A stretch of 64,000 bases of DNA from JBHIYN01 sp041984235 (lineage in GTDB: Bacteria > Pseudomonadota > Gammaproteobacteria > Ga0077536): NCBI GenBank assembly GCA_041984235.1, contig JBHIYN010000020.1, forward strand, positions 29,699 through 93,698, written 5' to 3'. Below the pieces are notes generated by a model that saw only the letters and a list, made by a program, of their open reading frames with translations, was not told where the DNA came from and made no database searches. The translations under genes and the position numbers were made by a program. This document shows positions 15,861 to 27,344 of the stretch, one piece after another (the stretch's first letter is position 1; each line of letters starts with the position of its first letter).

Positions 15861-17051
15861 ATGACGAGCAAAGTTCGGAAATGCAAACGCGTTTCCAGGT
15901 CGCGGGTAACACTCGCGGCGATCACGCTGGCGCTTGTCGCGCCGGCCGTACTGGCCGGTGCGACCATCAAGGTCGACGAATACCAGTGGGTCAGTATCGG
16001 TGCAGGAGCACGCGCGGCATTTACTGCCGCGGAGGACGCCGCACCCAACGGTAACGACTATTCAAAGCAGTTCAACGTTCAGAGCACACGCTTGTATGTC
16101 AGCGGCCAGGTGCACAAGTTCGTCAAGCTGACCTTCAATTCGTTCTGTGAATCCTGCGTTTTCGGCCCGGACGCCTTTGACGCCGCCGGCACCGACGGCG
16201 AGCCGGATTCCGCAGGCGACTGGGAGATCCTCGACGTCATCGCACAGTTCGAGTTCAACGAGATGTTCAACGTCTGGATCGGCCGCATGCTGACGCCTGC
16301 CGATCGCATCGAGATGAACGGCCCCTACTACGCACTCAGCTGGAACCAGTACAACGTTGCCTTGCTGCCATCCGACGGTCTCGGCGGCGCGGGCCTTCTC
16401 GGGCGTGACGATGGCGTCACGGTGTGGGGTGCTTTCGACAAGTTCGAGTATGCCGTCGGCGTGTTCGACGGCATCGACGGTGCAGCCACCGGGCCGAACG
16501 ATGACGACAACGTGATGATCGCCGCACGGCTGGAATACAACTTCCTCAACAAGGAACCCTCACCCGCCTATTACACCGCGAGCACCTATTTCGGCGATGT
16601 CGGTGACATCTTCACGGTCGGTTTCTCCGTCACCCACCAGGCCGACTTCTACGGCGTACCCGGAGCAGAAGGCGATTTCAGCGGCTACATCGTCGACGCC
16701 TTGTTCGAGAAGGTGCTGCCGAACGGCGGCGTGCTCAACCTCGAAGGTGAGTACAAGATCTTCGATACCGATGATTTCGCCGACGTGGATTCCTATTTCG
16801 TGACCATCGGCTACATGTTCCCGCAGATCGTCGGTATCGGACGCTTTCAGCCCTACCTGCGCTACGTAGATAACGACTGGGACACCGCGCCCGACACCGA
16901 CCTGGTCGAGATTGGGCTCAACTACCGCATCAAGGGCTACGACGCGTGGCTGAACTTCAACTACTCGACCGGCGATGCCGCGGTCGGCGGTGGCTCCAAG
17001 GCCGCTGGCGACAGTGACGTCTTCCAGATCGGCGTGCAGATCCAGATCTGA
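15861..17051 (+). CDS. fmdC: Outer-membrane porin, FmdC-like (short-chain amide/urea)
   Basis: 396-aa outer-membrane beta-barrel with a signal peptide (hydrophobic ITLALVAPAVLA, cleavage near LAG-ATIKV). Alternating aromatic strands run throughout, and the C-terminus ends FQIGVQIQI as in many porins. Its place between an amide transporter and a urea transporter, and the sigma-54 promoter, match FmdC of Methylophilus, a porin for short-chain amides and urea. Start at MTSKVRK after AGGGAG; frames upstream cross the promoter. Family identity is inferred from context and fold. Confidence 0.75.
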   Translation: MTSKVRKCKRVSRSRVTLAAITLALVAPAVLAGATIKVDEYQWVSIGAGARAAFTAAEDAAPNGNDYSKQFNVQSTRLYVSGQVHKFVKLTFNSFCESCVFGPDAFDAAGTDGEPDSAGDWEILDVIAQFEFNEMFNVWIGRMLTPADRIEMNGPYYALSWNQYNVALLPSDGLGGAGLLGRDDGVTVWGAFDKFEYAVGVFDGIDGAATGPNDDDNVMIAARLEYNFLNKEPSPAYYTASTYFGDVGDIFTVGFSVTHQADFYGVPGAEGDFSGYIVDALFEKVLPNGGVLNLEGEYKIFDTDDFADVDSYFVTIGYMFPQIVGIGRFQPYLRYVDNDWDTAPDTDLVEIGLNYRIKGYDAWLNFNYSTGDAAVGGGSKAAGDSDVFQIGVQIQI

Positions 17052-17088
17052 CGCCCGTCCCCGGAACCCGAACGCAAGGAGAATCAAT

Positions 17089-18375
17089 GTGCTGAAGCAC
17101 CTATTTACCCGTATCCGGCTGGTCGTCGCGGTCACCCTGCTGACCTTGCCGCATGCGCAGGCCGCCGACACCATCAAGGTCGGCATCCTGCATTCACTGT
17201 CTGGCACCATGGCCATCAGCGAAACCACGCTCAAGGACACCATGCTCATGCTGATCAAGGAGCAGAACGCCAAGGGCGGACTGCTTGGCAAGCAGCTGGA
17301 GGCGGTGGTCGTGGACCCGGCTTCCAACTGGCCGCTGTTCGCCGAGAAGGCGCGCGAGCTCATCGCCAAGGAGAAGGTCTCCGCGGTCTTCGGCTGCTGG
17401 ACCTCGGTTTCGAGGAAATCAGTGCTGCCGGTGTTCGAGGAGCTCGACTCGTTGCTGTTCTACCCGGTGCAGTACGAGGGCGAGGAATCGTCCAAGAACG
17501 TGTTCTACACCGGCGCTGCACCCAACCAGCAGGCCATCCCTGCTGTTGACTACCTGATGAACGAGCTTGGCGTAAAGCGCTGGGTGTTGGCGGGTACCGA
17601 TTATGTATACCCGCGAACGACCAACAAGATCCTCGAAGCCTACCTCAAGGCCAAGGGCGTGCCGGCAACGGACATCATGATCAACTACACCCCGTTCGGC
17701 CATTCCGACTGGCAATCCATCGTCGCCGACATCAAGAAATTCGGATCCACCGGGAGCAAGACGGCAGTGGTATCGACCATCAATGGCGATGCCAACGTGC
17801 CGTTTTACAAGGAGCTCGGCAACCAGGGCGTATCCGCGGAAGACATTCCGGTGGTCGCATTCTCGGTCGGCGAAGAAGAACTGTCCGGCATCGATACCAA
17901 GCCGCTGGTCGGCCACCTGGCCGCATGGAACTACTTCATGAGCGTCGATGCCGAGGTCAACGAGAGCTTCATCGATGACTGGCTCGGCTTTATCGGCGAC
18001 GACAAGCGGGTGACCAACGATCCGATGGAAGCGCACTACATCGGCTTCAACATGTGGGTAGAGGCGGTGAAGAAGGCCGGCACGACTGATCCGGCCGCCG
18101 TGCAGGACGCCATTATTGGTGTCGCGGTACCCAACCTGTCCGGTGGAGTCGCGACGATGATGCCGAACCACCACATCACCAAGCCCGTCCTGATCGGCGA
18201 GATCCAGGACGATGGCCAGTTCGTCACCGTGTGGCAGACGCCAGGGACCGTGGTCGGCGACGCGTGGTCGGACTACCTGGAAGGATCACGAGACATCCTG
18301 GCGGACTGGCGCCCGCCGCTCAGCTGCGGGAACTACAACGTCAAGACCGGCAAGTGCTCGGGACAGAACTACTAG
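17089..18375 (+). CDS. urtA: Urea ABC transporter substrate-binding protein UrtA
   Basis: 428-aa periplasmic urea-binding protein. A GTG start follows AAGGAG (17077-17082); the overlapping ATG at 17087 stops after two codons. Signal peptide ends near AQA-ADT. Canonical UrtA blocks VGILHSLSGTMAISE, CWTSVSRKSVLPVFEELDSLLFYP, QYEGEESSKNVFYTGAAPNQQAIPA and GTDYVYPRTTNKILEAYL are present. It lies 37 bp after the porin, so they probably share the promoter at 15775. A 16-bp perfect stem-loop follows. Confidence 0.95.
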   Translation: MLKHLFTRIRLVVAVTLLTLPHAQAADTIKVGILHSLSGTMAISETTLKDTMLMLIKEQNAKGGLLGKQLEAVVVDPASNWPLFAEKARELIAKEKVSAVFGCWTSVSRKSVLPVFEELDSLLFYPVQYEGEESSKNVFYTGAAPNQQAIPAVDYLMNELGVKRWVLAGTDYVYPRTTNKILEAYLKAKGVPATDIMINYTPFGHSDWQSIVADIKKFGSTGSKTAVVSTINGDANVPFYKELGNQGVSAEDIPVVAFSVGEEELSGIDTKPLVGHLAAWNYFMSVDAEVNESFIDDWLGFIGDDKRVTNDPMEAHYIGFNMWVEAVKKAGTTDPAAVQDAIIGVAVPNLSGGVATMMPNHHITKPVLIGEIQDDGQFVTVWQTPGTVVGDAWSDYLEGSRDILADWRPPLSCGNYNVKTGKCSGQNY

Positions 18376-18407
18376 CCCTTCGGCGCTGCGCATGCTGACG
18401 TGAACCC

Positions 18408-18444
18408 GGCTGTCGGCCGGCCCCGCGCGGGCCGGCCGACAGCC
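18408..18444 (+). terminator. perfect 16-bp stem-loop after urtA
   Basis: GGCTGTCGGCCGGCCC (18408-18423) pairs perfectly with 18429-18444 around a 5-nt loop, without a T-run. It sits in the same relative place as the stem-loop at 11798, after a binding-protein gene, and probably ends or attenuates the porin-urtA transcript. Confidence 0.65.
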
Positions 18445-18464
18445 CTCCCGCGTCAGTCGAGCCC

Positions 18465-18482
18465 GTGCATTTATGCACAAAA
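18465..18482 (-). promoter_or_regulatory. inverted copy of the upstream motif before urtB
   Basis: TTTATGCACAAAA (18470-18482) is the reverse complement of the TTTAGTGCATAAA motif with one change. It overlaps a perfect palindrome GTGCATTTATGCAC (18465-18478). Its centre lies about 120 bp before the -24 TGG, 52-53 bp (five helical turns) further than the centres at the other three promoters. Confidence 0.55.
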
Positions 18483-18595
18483 CAAGGGCACAGCGAGGAT
18501 CACCAAGCTCACACTGCGCAACGCTGGCGCAGCGCGCCAGGCGCCGCTGGACGAAGTCGTCCCGATTGCGGCCCGAGCGGCCGTATCACGTCCCT

Positions 18596-18611
18596 TGGCA
18601 CGCAGTATGCA
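18596..18611 (+). promoter_or_regulatory. sigma-54 promoter of the urtBCDE-urease operon
   Basis: TGGCACGCAGTATGCA: GG at 18597-18598, 10 bases, GC at 18609-18610, with the full consensus TGGCACG. It excludes urtB starts upstream of about 18622. Confidence 0.85.
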
Positions 18612-18677
18612 CGCCGGGTGCACACGAGCCACAGCACCACGGCATTACCGTCAATCCGCACAAGGCCGCCTCCAGAC

Positions 18678-20336
18678 GTGTTCCTGCATGATCTCCACTC
18701 CGCGCCCGTCGCCACAGTGCGCCTGCGCCCCGCCGCATCAGTACGCCTGTTGCTGCTGCTGGTGCTGCTGGGCCTTACCGCCACCCCGGCAGCTGCGGAC
18801 GACGACGCCTTCGCCACCGCGCTGGCGGCACTCGACACGCGCAGCTTCGACGACAAGGCAACCGCGATCGCCGCCCTGGCCGACTCCGCCCACCCACGCG
18901 CAGCCACGGTCATGCAGGCTTTGCTCGACGGTAATCTCTACCGGCTGAAGCGCGACGACAGCGTCGTCATCGCGGCCGAAACCGACGGGGGCTACGTGGT
19001 CAGCACGGCGCTCGACGGCCGCGAGCTCGGTACCGTTGGGAAGCGCAAGGTTCGACGGATCAATATCAACAACGCCCTGCGCACGCAGCTGCGCGGGCTC
19101 ATCGCACGTCTCGCCCTGAACGATCCCGATCCCGCGCGCCGCGTCACTGCCGTCGAGGCGATGGCGGGCAAAATTGACGAGCCGACCTATGCCGAGCTCA
19201 GCACGATGCGCGAAACCGAGGATGACGAGCGCGTACGTGCGGCGATCGCAACCGTGCTCGCGATCAGCGATCTCGAAAGCGCGAACGCCGATGCCCGTGA
19301 CGAGGCCATCACGCACCTGCGCGGGTCGCTCGACCCGCTCGCCCGCGGCCGCCTCGCGGCGCTTGCGGAAGACGAGGCCATGCCACGCCAGACTCGCCGT
19401 GCCGCCGCTTCGGCGCTGCGCGCCATCGAGAACCGCATCGCGCGCTACGAGCTCGCCCAGACCCTGTTCTTCGGCCTGAGCCTGGGCTCGGTCCTGGTAC
19501 TCGCGGCCATTGGGCTCGCCATCACCTTTGGTGTGATGGGTGTCATCAACATGGCCCATGGCGAGCTGATCATGCTCGGCGCCTACACGACCTACGTCGT
19601 CCAGCTGTTGATGCCCGGACATCTCGAGTGGGCTTTGCTGGTAGCCATACCCTCCGCTTTCCTGGTCGCCGCCCTGACCGGCATCGTGATCGAACGCGGT
19701 GTGATCCGTTTCCTTTACGGTCGTCCGCTGGAAACGCTGCTGGCGACGTTCGGCGTCAGCCTGGTTCTGCAACAGACCGTCCGCTCGATCTTCTCGCCGC
19801 TGAATCGATCGGTCAGCACGCCGTCGTGGATGAGCGGTTCGATCGAAATCAACAGCGTGTTCTCGATGACCTACAACCGCCTCTACATCATCGTGTTCAT
19901 GCTCATCGTGTTCGCGCTGCTGATGGCGGTTCTGCGTTACACGAGGCTCGGCCTGGAAGTGCGCGCCGTGGCCCAGAACCGGCCCATGGCCCGCGCTATC
20001 GGTGTGCGCGGCAACTGGGTCGACGCTTTGACCTTCGGCCTCGGCTCGGGCATCGCCGGTGTCGCCGGCGTGGCTCTGTCGCAACTTACCAACGTGGGCC
20101 CCAATCTCGGCCAGGCCTATATCGTCGATTCCTTCATGGTCGTGGTCTTCGGCGGCGTCGGCAACCTCTGGGGCACGCTGCTGGCCGGGCTGGGGCTGGG
20201 CGTTGCCAACAAGTTCCTCGAGCCCTGGGCCGGCGCAGTCATGGCCAAGATCCTGGTGCTCGTGTTCATCATCGTGTTCATTCAGAAACGCCCGCGCGGC
20301 CTGTTCCCGCAGCGCGGGCGCGCGGCGGAGGGCTAA
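18678..20336 (+). CDS. urtB: Urea ABC transporter permease UrtB, long form
   Basis: About 552 aa from a GTG at 18678 (GTG 18717 is the alternative; ribosome sites are weak for both). A signal-like hydrophobic helix (VRLLLLLVLLGLTATPAAA) is followed by a ~220-residue periplasmic, helical-repeat extension typical of canonical UrtB. The LivH-like membrane domain then begins near residue 265 (GLAITFGVMGVINMAHGEL, RFLYGRPLETLLATFG). Transport partner of UrtC below. First gene of the long operon that ends with ureG. Confidence 0.93.
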   Translation: MFLHDLHSAPVATVRLRPAASVRLLLLLVLLGLTATPAAADDDAFATALAALDTRSFDDKATAIAALADSAHPRAATVMQALLDGNLYRLKRDDSVVIAAETDGGYVVSTALDGRELGTVGKRKVRRININNALRTQLRGLIARLALNDPDPARRVTAVEAMAGKIDEPTYAELSTMRETEDDERVRAAIATVLAISDLESANADARDEAITHLRGSLDPLARGRLAALAEDEAMPRQTRRAAASALRAIENRIARYELAQTLFFGLSLGSVLVLAAIGLAITFGVMGVINMAHGELIMLGAYTTYVVQLLMPGHLEWALLVAIPSAFLVAALTGIVIERGVIRFLYGRPLETLLATFGVSLVLQQTVRSIFSPLNRSVSTPSWMSGSIEINSVFSMTYNRLYIIVFMLIVFALLMAVLRYTRLGLEVRAVAQNRPMARAIGVRGNWVDALTFGLGSGIAGVAGVALSQLTNVGPNLGQAYIVDSFMVVVFGGVGNLWGTLLAGLGLGVANKFLEPWAGAVMAKILVLVFIIVFIQKRPRGLFPQRGRAAEG

Positions 20337-20341
20337 CGGCG

Positions 20342-21423
20342 GTGCTCCGATCCTGGCTGCTCTCGGACCGCGGCGGCGCGATAATGCTGGCGGTGCTCGC
20401 CCTCGCGGCAATCCTCGTGCCGCTGGCCAACCTGCTGGTGCCGGGTGATTCGCCGCTGCACCTGTCGACTTACACGGTAACCCTGCTCGGCAAGTACCTG
20501 TGCTACGCGGTGCTCGCCCTCGCGCTCGACCTGGTATGGGGCTACTGCGGCGTGCTGAGCCTGGGCCACGGCGCCTTCTTCGCCCTCGGCGGTTACGCCA
20601 TGGGCATGTACCTGATGCGGCAAATCGGCGAACGCGGCGTGTACGGGCACCCGCTGCTGCCCGACTTCATGGTCTTTCTCGACTGGTCCGAATTGCCCTG
20701 GTACTGGTACGGCTTCGACCATTTCTGGTTCGCTTTGCTTGCGGTCGCACTCGTGCCCGGCGTGCTCGCCTTCGCCTTCGGCTGGCTTGCCTTCCGCTCG
20801 CGTGTAACGGGGGTCTACCTGTCGATTATCACGCAGGCGCTGACCTATGCCCTCATGCTCGCGTTTTTCCGCAACGAGATGGGTTTCGGCGGCAACAACG
20901 GGCTGACCGACTTCAAGGATCTGCTCGGCTTCGACCTGCAGGCCGACAGCACGCGGGTCGTCCTGTTCCTGGCCAGTGCGGCAGCACTTGCGTTTGCATA
21001 CGTGGCGTGTCGGGCGGTGGTCCGATCGCGCCTGGGTCGCGTCGTGGTCGCGGTCCGCGATGCCGAGAACCGGGCGCGCTTCCTCGGCTACCGGGTCGAG
21101 TACTTCAAGCTCTGGGTCTTCACATTTTCCGCGGTGCTGGCCGGTATCGCCGGCGCGCTCTACGTACCACAGGTCGGCATCATCAACCCGAGCGAGTTCC
21201 AGCCACTCAACTCGATCGAGCTCGTGATCTGGGTCGCCGTCGGTGGACGCGGCACGCTGTGGGGCGCGGCCACCGGGGCAATCCTGATCAATTATGCAAA
21301 AACCACCTTCACTGCCGCGATGCCGGAGGTCTGGCTGTTCGCCCTTGGTGCCCTGTTCATCCTGAGCACGCTGCTGCTGCCGCGCGGTCTGGCCGGGTTG
21401 ATTCGACGCCGCGGAGAAGGCGC

Positions 21424-21427
<4 letters not shown>
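20342..21427 (+). CDS. urtC: Urea ABC transporter permease UrtC
   Basis: 361-aa LivM-type permease. A GTG start 5 bp after the urtB stop, with GGAGGG at 20327-20332, begins VLRSWLLSDRGG. Key segments are WGYCGVLSLGHGAFFALGGYAMGMY, FRNEMGFGGNNGLTDFKDLLGF and the loop GRVVVAVRDAENRARFLGYRV. Length is normal for UrtC. Translationally coupled on both sides. Confidence 0.95.
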
Positions 21428-22244
<817 letters not shown>

Positions 22245-22245
<1 letters not shown>

Positions 22246-22940
22246 TGCTCGAGCTTGCCGGTGTCAACCAGTTCTACGGCGAGAGCCATACCCTGTGGGA
22301 CCTGGACCTGAGTGTGCCCGATGGTTCCTGCGTGTGCCTGACCGGGCGTAACGGCGTCGGCAAGACCACGCTGCTCTCCTGCATCATGGGCCTGCTGCCA
22401 GTGGCGTCCGGCACGGTGCATCTCGACGGCGACGACATCACCCGCCGCAACGCGGAGTCACGTGCGCGGGCCGGCGTCGGGTACGTGCCGCAGGGCCGGA
22501 TGATATTCCCGTTGCTGACGGTCGAAGAAAATCTGCGCATTGCGCTGCCAGCACGGCGCGACCGCTCGCGCGAGATCCCGCCGCTGGTGTTCGAAATCTT
22601 CCCGGTGCTGAAACGCATGCTGGGCCGGCGCGGCGGCGACCTCTCCGGCGGCCAGCAGCAACAGCTCGCGATCGCCCGCGCACTGGTGCTGGACCCGCGC
22701 CTGCTGCTGCTCGACGAACCGACCGAGGGCATCCAGCCCAATATCGTGCACGAGATCGGTGACGTCATCCTGCGTCTCAATCGCGAGCTCGGCCTGACCG
22801 TGCTGCTGGTAGAACAGAAGCTGCCATTCGCGCGCCGCGTCGCCGACCATTTCGTCATTCTGGACCGCGGGCGCGTGGTCGCTTCCTCGCCGGCCGACGC
22901 GCTGGACGAAGCCACCGTCAAGCGCTTTCTTACGGTGTAA
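22245..22940 (+). CDS. urtE: Urea ABC transporter ATP-binding protein UrtE
   Basis: 231-aa ATPase. The ATG overlaps the urtD stop by one base (TGATG); a GTG one codon earlier is possible. Walker A GRNGVGKTTL, YVPQGRMIFPLLTV, DLSGGQQQQLAIARAL and LLLDEPTEGIQPNIV are all canonical. It completes the second transporter; the nickel permease gene starts 25 bp later. Confidence 0.95.
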
Positions 22941-22965
22941 CGGCAATGCGTCTCGGCCTCCCGCC

Positions 22966-23628
22966 ATGGACCTGAACGTGCTCGCCACGGGAACGCCGCT
23001 GGCCCATCTCGGCGTCGGCGTGCTGCTTGGCGCGGTACATGCCTGCGACGCCGACCACGTCATGACCGTGACCACGGTGAGCCGCCACGGCAGCCCGGGA
23101 TCGACCTGGGGCTACGGCTTGCGCTGGTCGCTCGGTCACGGCATATCGGTCATCGCGGCCGGTACCGTGCTCGCCGCGCTCGGGCAGTCCTTCCCGGGTG
23201 TGCTGGGAACGGCCGCGGAGAGCGCCGTCGCGCTCGTCCTGTGCGTGCTCGGGGCGTGGCTGGTGTGCGCCGCGCTGCGCTCAACGGCGCCCGCACGGCA
23301 AGCACAGACAGGTGCGGCAGCGGCCGGCGCGGGCGTGTACGGCATTGGCGCGTTGCACGGCCTGGCTGGCGCGGCACCCGTCATCGCGTTGATTCCCCTC
23401 GCAGGGCGCTTCGACCCGCTCCTCGCCGGGACGTACCTGGCGTGCTTTTCGCTCGGGGTCATCGCCGCCATGCTGCTGTTCGCGACGCTGCTGTCGGGCG
23501 CCAGCGTCCACGCCCGTCGTTGCGGCGTACGCGTCGAGCGTGCCCTGAACGCCGCCGTCGGCGTGGCCGCCATGGCGCTGGGCGCGCGCATTCTGCTGGA
23601 CGCACTCGGCTATGCTGGCGCAGCCTGA
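22966..23628 (+). CDS. UreH-like nickel permease (NiCoT/NicO superfamily)
   Basis: 220-aa inner-membrane protein with about six helices. HACDADHVMTV near residue 28 is the metal-binding signature of nickel/cobalt permeases, and SLGHGISVI and GLAGAAPVIALIP are further conserved parts. Its position between the urea transporter and ureD points to Ni2+ supply for urease. The end overlaps the ureD start by 17 bp. A HupE/UreJ assignment is less likely because the HX4D signature here is of the UreH/NiCoT kind. Confidence 0.85.
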   Translation: MDLNVLATGTPLAHLGVGVLLGAVHACDADHVMTVTTVSRHGSPGSTWGYGLRWSLGHGISVIAAGTVLAALGQSFPGVLGTAAESAVALVLCVLGAWLVCAALRSTAPARQAQTGAAAAGAGVYGIGALHGLAGAAPVIALIPLAGRFDPLLAGTYLACFSLGVIAAMLLFATLLSGASVHARRCGVRVERALNAAVGVAAMALGARILLDALGYAGAA

Positions 23629-24445
23629 AGCCGGCAGCGCGTGGCAGGCAAGGCTGGCGCTGACGGCCGCGCCGTGCCACGGTCGGACGGTGCTTACCCG
23701 CCGGCAACGCTCGGGTCCGCTGGCGGTGCAGAAGGTCCTCTATCCGGAGGGTACGACAGGGCATGTCTACCTGTTGCACCCGCCAGGCGGGCTGGTCGGC
23801 GGCGATACGCTGCACTTCGACATCGAGGCCGCGCCGGGCGCCGAGTTGCTCCTGACGACGCCGGCATCGGGCAAGGTCTACCGCAGTGACGGGCGCTGCG
23901 CGCGGCAAACGGCAGACCTGGCCGTTGCTGACGGCAGCAGCCTCGAATGGCTGCCGCAGGACAACATCCTGTTCGACAGCAGCCGCTTCGAAGGCCGTAC
24001 GCGCATCACGCTGGGGCGCGCCGCGCGGTACATTGGCCGCGAGCAGCTCACGCTGGGCCGTCCGGCGCACGGCGACCGCTTCTCGGACGGTGCCACGGAT
24101 CAGCATACGACCGTGATACTGGACGGCGCGCCCCTGCTCGAGGAGCGCCTGCGCTTTGCCGCACCCTCGCCGTTCATGCGCGTGCCATGGGGACTCGGCG
24201 GCCGCAGCGTACTGGGAACGCTGTTCGCTTACCCGGCCGACGACGACACGCTGGCACTTGCACGCAAGGTGGGGCATGACGAAGACACCGAGGCCGCTGC
24301 GACACGCCTCGACGCGCTGCTGTGCCTGCGCTGCCTGGGTCACGATGCGACCCGCGTGCGTGAGTACCTGGCGCGCGTATGGGAAGCGTTGCGCCCGGAC
24401 GTGATCGGCCGCGCGCCGTGCGTACCGCGTGTGTGGGCCACGTGA
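23612..24445 (+). CDS. ureD: Urease accessory protein UreD
   Basis: 277-aa chaperone that binds apo-urease and helps deliver nickel with UreF and UreG. Family blocks RQRSGPLAVQKVLYPEG, HPPGGLVGGDTL, LTTPASGKVYRS and SSLEWLPQDNILFDSS are present. Overlap with the upstream permease suggests translational coupling. Length is normal. Confidence 0.95.
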   Translation: MLAQPEAGSAWQARLALTAAPCHGRTVLTRRQRSGPLAVQKVLYPEGTTGHVYLLHPPGGLVGGDTLHFDIEAAPGAELLLTTPASGKVYRSDGRCARQTADLAVADGSSLEWLPQDNILFDSSRFEGRTRITLGRAARYIGREQLTLGRPAHGDRFSDGATDQHTTVILDGAPLLEERLRFAAPSPFMRVPWGLGGRSVLGTLFAYPADDDTLALARKVGHDEDTEAAATRLDALLCLRCLGHDATRVREYLARVWEALRPDVIGRAPCVPRVWAT

Positions 24446-24506
24446 CGCCGCACATGCGCGCCGCCGTCTGCCACGAATCGCCTTACAACCCTGGCCGGAG
24501 ACCGTC

Positions 24507-24809
24507 ATGGAACTGACCCCGCGAGAGAAAGACAAGCTGCTCGTGTTCGTCGCCGCGCAGCTTGCCGAGCAACGCCGCGCACGTGGCGTGAAGCTCAATT
24601 ACCCGGAGTGCATCGCGCTGATTTCGGCTGCGATCCTGGAAGGCGCGCGAGACGGGCGCTCGGTGGCCGAACTGATGAGCACCGGCAGCACCATTCTCAC
24701 GCGTGAAGAGGTTATGGAGGGCGTCCCGGAGCTGCTGCACGAAGTGCAGGTGGAGGCCACGTTCCCGGACGGGACCAAGCTGGTCACCGTGCACGATCCG
24801 ATCCCATGA
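24507..24809 (+). CDS. ureA: Urease subunit gamma UreA
   Basis: 100-aa structural subunit with the expected length. MELTPREKDKLL, RGVKLNYPECIALIS and EGVPELLHEVQVEATFPDGTKLVTVHDPI are nearly invariant in urease gamma. The gap of 61 bp after ureD is the largest within the urease block. Confidence 0.97.
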   Translation: MELTPREKDKLLVFVAAQLAEQRRARGVKLNYPECIALISAAILEGARDGRSVAELMSTGSTILTREEVMEGVPELLHEVQVEATFPDGTKLVTVHDPIP

Positions 24810-24837
24810 CTGCCACGTTGCCGACGAGGACCGCGAC

Positions 24838-25151
24838 ATGACCCCAGGTGAAATGCTGATCGAGCCCGGCGAGATCGAACTCAATGCCGGACGCCCGGTG
24901 CTGACCATTGCCGTCGCCAACCGTGGTGACCGGCCAATCCAGGTCGGCTCGCACTACCATTTCTACGAGACCAACCCGGCGCTCGATTTTCCGCGTGAGC
25001 GCACGCGCGGAATGCGTCTGGACATCCCGGCGGGCACCGCGGTGCGTTTCGAACCCGGACAGACACGCGAGGTCGCCCTCGTACCCTACGCCGGCGACCG
25101 CAACGTCTACGGCTTTCGTGCCAAGGTCATGGGGCCGCTGGGAGATGTGTC

Positions 25152-25155
<4 letters not shown>
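24838..25155 (+). CDS. ureB: Urease subunit beta UreB
   Basis: 105-aa structural subunit. GEMLIEPGEIELNAGRP, NRGDRPIQVGSHYHFYETN and AVRFEPGQTREVALV are diagnostic. It lies 28 bp after ureA and overlaps the ureC GTG start by 4 bp. Separate ureA and ureB genes follow the usual proteobacterial arrangement. Confidence 0.97.
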
Positions 25156-26855
<1,700 letters not shown>

Positions 26856-26870
26856 ACGGGACTGCGCGAC

Positions 26871-27344
26871 ATGACCACACCAGTCCTGGAAGAGATTGCA
26901 GCGTGCAGTATCGGCGAGTCCGCCACGTTGACGCTCGACTACGCCGCGCGCCAGCGTTGCCGCCGCCGCGTGCGGCTGGACAGCGGTGCCGAGGTAGGAC
27001 TCAACCTGCCACGGGGCACGGTGTTGCGCGATGGCGACTGCCTGCGCGGCGGCGGGATGACGGTACGCGTCCGCGCGGCCGAGGAATCGGTATCGATCGT
27101 ACGCGCGGCGCCGCAGGCACTGCTGCGCGCGGCCTACCACCTGGGTAACCGCCACGTCGCGGTGCAAATCGCCGACGGCTGGATCGCCTACCTGCACGAT
27201 CACGTGCTCGACGACATGCTGCGCGGCCTCGGACTGGGCGTCGAAACCGCGCTACGCCCCTTCGAGCCGGAAGGTGGCGCTTACCCCGGTGGCCACGCGC
27301 ACACCGACGCCGGGCACGCACATCCCCATCACCATGCACGCTGA
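26871..27344 (+). CDS. ureE: Urease accessory protein UreE (nickel metallochaperone)
   Basis: 157-aa nickel carrier. The N-terminal domain (SATLTLDYAARQRCRRR, GLNLPRGTVLRDGD) precedes the metal-binding domain with AYHLGNRHV. The His-rich tail GGHAHTDAGHAHPHHHAR carries seven histidines. Starts 15 bp after ureC and overlaps the ureF start by 11 bp. Confidence 0.96.
   Translation: MTTPVLEEIAACSIGESATLTLDYAARQRCRRRVRLDSGAEVGLNLPRGTVLRDGDCLRGGGMTVRVRAAEESVSIVRAAPQALLRAAYHLGNRHVAVQIADGWIAYLHDHVLDDMLRGLGLGVETALRPFEPEGGAYPGGHAHTDAGHAHPHHHAR

Noticed and set aside
17087..17095. ATG as start for the second urtA
   Set aside because: ATG-TGC-TGA stops at once; the GTG two bases later is in frame with the signal peptide.
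18465..18677. N-terminal extension of urtB to 18465
   Set aside because: The region contains the enhancer motif and the sigma-54 promoter, and its translation is low-complexity.
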